64,000 nucleotides of DNA. Source: Macrosoma leucophasiata (lineage: Eukaryota > Arthropoda > Insecta > Lepidoptera > Hedylidae). Shown here in pieces: positions 61,558 to 64,000 of the stretch. The stretch lies in the NCBI GenBank assembly GCA_036365455.1, contig JAWQUS010000030.1, forward strand, positions 1,550,001 to 1,614,000, read 5' to 3'. Under the pieces are notes generated by a model, which saw only the letters and a program-made list of their open reading frames with translations, ran no database searches and was not told where the DNA came from. The stretch's first letter is position 1, and each line of letters opens with the position of its first letter. Made by a program: the position numbers and the translations under genes.

Positions 61558-62367
61558 CCTTTGCCGCCCGCGCCCCCCGCGCCCCCCGCGCCGCCCCCCG
61601 CGCCTCCCCCCAAGCCGCCCAAGTCCGTCACCTTCTGCAGCCGCTGTAAGTACCACCCCCCGCAGGACGCCGACCTCAAGTACCACTCCGACCCCGGCCG
61701 CCCCGACGGCCCCGACGCAGCCCCCCGAAGAACCGACCCCGACGATGACGTCAAATACTACTCTGAACCCGACGCCAAATACTTCGAGATCGACTACGAG
61801 TTTCTAAAAGAGTTGCGTCGCATCGCCCGCAGCAACTGCCCGAAATGCAAACGCAAACGCTCCCGCCGCGACCGCGACCGCGAACCGAAACGCGCGACCA
61901 AATCCAAGACCCGCTCCAAACCGAAGGACACCTACGTTCTTTGCAACGGGCGGTACCACAGCGACCGCGAACACTGTCAGCTCTGCTGCCGCATATGCAA
62001 CCGCTCCACCGACACCCTCGACTCCATCGAGGACGAGTACTCCCTCGTCTCCAAGAGCTACAGCCTCCCGTCGAGCAAGGCCACCGCCGGCTCCCGCTCC
62101 AGGTCCACGCCGAGCAAACGCGAGAGGAAGAACTCGATCCAATCCAACAAATCGGTCTCCTTCCTGGAATCGAGCAACGAATCGCTCAAAGAACCGAACT
62201 ACACGGCCAAGAGTTTCACGAACGATCTGAAGAAGTTCCTCTTGAAGCCGTCGCCCCCGAGGCTCAGTTTGCGCGACAAGTTGATGATCAGCTTCAAGCA
62301 GGAGTTGGAGGCGACGAGGAAATCGCCGAAGCTCAAAGCTATCAAGGGCTTGTGGAAGTCCTATTGA
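61558..62367 (+). CDS. In-frame C-terminal extension after DLG5 stop (readthrough candidate)
   Basis: Directly after the TGA, in the same frame, come 269 sense codons and a final TGA (62365-62367). No in-frame ATG occurs until about codon 242, which argues against a separate gene. The sequence is protein-like: Pro/Ala-rich opening (residues 1-22); CSRC (27-30); acidic Tyr-rich repeats (DLKYHSDPG, DVKYYSEPDAKYFEID); CPKCKRKRSRRDR; a His/Cys cluster (GRYHSDREHCQLCCRICN); a Ser-rich basic stretch; and a C-terminal amphipathic segment (SLRDKLMISFKQELEATRK). Paired cysteines suggest metal binding. The next acceptor-like AG sites downstream of the stop (61613, 61622) would join exon 25 in the wrong phase, so simple alternative splicing does not explain it. 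I do not recognise the domain. Confidence 0.75.
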   Translation, partial: PLPPAPPAPPAPPPAPPPKPPKSVTFCSRCKYHPPQDADLKYHSDPGRPDGPDAAPRRTDPDDDVKYYSEPDAKYFEIDYEFLKELRRIARSNCPKCKRKRSRRDRDREPKRATKSKTRSKPKDTYVLCNGRYHSDREHCQLCCRICNRSTDTLDSIEDEYSLVSKSYSLPSSKATAGSRSRSTPSKRERKNSIQSNKSVSFLESSNESLKEPNYTAKSFTNDLKKFLLKPSPPRLSLRDKLMISFKQELEATRKSPKLKAIKGLWKSY

Positions 62368-62572
62368 AATTAATTCTGTGTTTTTTTTTTCTAATTCTAT
62401 CGATATGGTGTGGGTATCGAATTAAATACTGTCGGAGTAGCTCTAAATTACTTAAAGATATGTATGTTTTGTAAGATTTTATATTTTAACATAAAAATGA
62501 TTTTAGTCAGCGTTGGTCCATTGAAGTAAAGTATATTTTAAAACTTATGCTATGCATATTTTATATACATAC
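62368..62572 (+). other. DLG5 3' UTR with possible polyadenylation signal
   Basis: AT-rich sequence after the final stop. ATTAAA at 62421-62426 is the first polyadenylation-type hexamer. The choice is tentative. Confidence 0.4.
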
Positions 62573-62815
62573 TAGCTTACCCACCAAAATTTGTATTGCC
62601 TCAGAATTAAATAACATGTCAAAGGTTAGAGAAAATAATATTGTTGCTTTTACTATTTGCCTTACAATTTCTTCATATTTTCTCACCTTTCAAACCTTTC
62701 CTGGACTTACAAAAATAATTCAAAATCAAAATTAGTTAAATTGGTCCAGCCGTTCTTGAGTTTTAGCGAGACTAACGAACAGTAATATATGTATAAATAT
62801 AGATATCTGTGAACT
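62573..62815. repeat. Fragment of common lepidopteran repeat (Helitron-type)
   Basis: ACTAGCTTACCCACC at the left and AATTGGTCCAGCCGTTCTTG with AGCGAGACTAACGAACAG at the right are stock motifs of insect non-autonomous elements, probably Helitron-related. Boundaries uncertain. Confidence 0.45.
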
Positions 62816-64000
62816 TTCATTGCAATAACTCATCTTTCCTCTAGAGGTTAAAAGTATTTTTAAACTGATACCAATCTTAGATAATATATCTTTAATGCTA
62901 CAACAGATGTACTCGGTTTAGTTTATTCATTTATTTCATATAATTGAGCCCCTGGAGAGCACTTTTACATCGTTTTTTTTTTTAAACAAACCTAGAGTGA
63001 ATTATTTCTAATAACACATAATAAATTAAAAAGAAACGAAACAATTATTTACAATATGGAAAGAATAAATTATTTAACAAATTCCTCCATTTTCCCATTT
63101 AAAAATAAACTGAGATAATAATGAATTTGGTCGTCATAGTAAAGGTGACACTTGGCAGAATTCCAATTAAGTGAAGTACTATTTGTAAGATTTAATTTGA
63201 TGCCCACATATATACCATAGAACTTTTTGGTGCTTTATTTTTGAACATATATCTTGTTGTATCATGTAACGTAAGTGTTCAGAATTGGTCTAAATTCCTG
63301 TAGCAAGGTCAAGGTGCTATCTACGCTGAATGTACGTTACAATGTAACACGCGGACCGATTGTTACATTTATTTATATTTTAAAAAAAATGATTGTTTTA
63401 TTCTTAGTTGCGTGATTATACTGAGCAATACTTTATACTATTAACCGTCTATATTACTGGCCAAAAACTTTCATGATATTGCCAAATTGTCGCCAAACAT
63501 GACATGTTTGGATGGAACAAGATATTATTCGTTTATTGAATATTTTCTTTAAAAATCCAAATAAAAAAAATCACGCAACTATTTTTTTCAAATATAAATA
63601 AAGATTATATAAAATTAAACATTTGCATGTTCTATTCCAATGAATATTGGTCGACTTTATATAGGGTTCCATTTCAATGACATGCCAGATTAAAAGAAGA
63701 ACAATTTTTAAAAATTCGTCACTTTCGACTTCGTAGAGCGTTATCTCCGATACACACACAGATACGTAAGTATTGATAGAACGGTATTGGACAAAATTTG
63801 ATCAAAACGGGTCGACAAACGTCAGATAGACAGTGTGCGAAAGAGATAACGCTCTACAAACCCGAAATTATCCGAAATCTCTTTCCTAAAGTCGATGTGC
63901 AATATTTTTTGCTGGGTATTGTATAGGTATAGGTTGATACATACGTACCTATACCATACATACGAACGTATACTATCATGACGGAGATAAGAACAGCTCA
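62816..64000. other. Intergenic, AT-rich, with short inverted repeats
   Basis: No gene seen. Perfect inverted repeats: TAGTTGCGTGATT (about 63407) with its complement (about 63569), and GTAGAGCGTTATCTC (63733-63747) with its complement (63843-63857). They may be ends of small MITEs. Confidence 0.4.

Noticed and set aside
61451..61640. Alternative 3' splice site that skips the DLG5 stop
   Set aside because: The AG sites at 61613-61614 and 61622-61623 follow a C-rich tract, but both would join exon 25 in the wrong phase. Kept only as a formal alternative to readthrough.

Overview
The window is nuclear DNA of an insect, most likely a moth or butterfly. The evidence is spliceosomal introns with GT-AG borders, GC-rich exons set in AT-rich introns, and introns crowded with tRNA-derived SINEs, LINE tails, hAT, Helitron, mariner and BEL/Pao elements. 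I recognise two host genes. The first coding exon of an insulin receptor substrate gene (chico/IRS) lies at 614-977 on the minus strand. A nearly complete Discs-large 5 gene (DLG5, a MAGUK scaffold) runs on the plus strand from about 6.3 to 62.4 kb. The two genes are arranged head to head with about 5.5 kb between their start codons; that gap holds LINE remnants, a hAT MITE, a Helitron and a possible MITE.

DLG5 can be read as 26 coding exons (6437-61557) whose splice phases all agree. They total 5,322 nt and 1,773 codons before the stop. Order: short N-terminus, long coiled coil (exons 2-12), PDZ1 (13-14), PDZ2 (end of 14 to 16), low-complexity linker (17-21), PDZ3 and PDZ4 (21-22), SH3 (22), hinge (23), guanylate-kinase-like domain (24-26). 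About 30 residues of the GK core have no exon in the window. The 19.5-kb intron 9 (14383-33922) holds two full-length BEL/Pao retrotransposons. One is on the minus strand (15147-21632). The other is on the plus strand (24226-31991) and sits inside an older hAT-like element (22700-32536).

Two things stand out. (1) The DLG5 stop codon TGA at 61555-61557 falls where the family normally ends, but it is followed in the same frame by 269 further sense codons with protein-like, Cys-rich content, no ATG until near the end, and a final stop at 62365-62367. This is a strong candidate for stop-codon readthrough. (2) At least six exon borders of this one gene have been amplified into local tandem arrays: 33-bp acceptor repeats at 11.1-11.5 kb, exon 6 and exon 7 partial duplications, about 16 copies of the 3' half of exon 14, diverged exon 17 copies, and nine 149-bp copies of exon 24. 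Most copies keep a 5' or 3' splice site.

Everything else is repeat remnant or unassigned intron. All assignments were made by eye; nothing was searched or computed.
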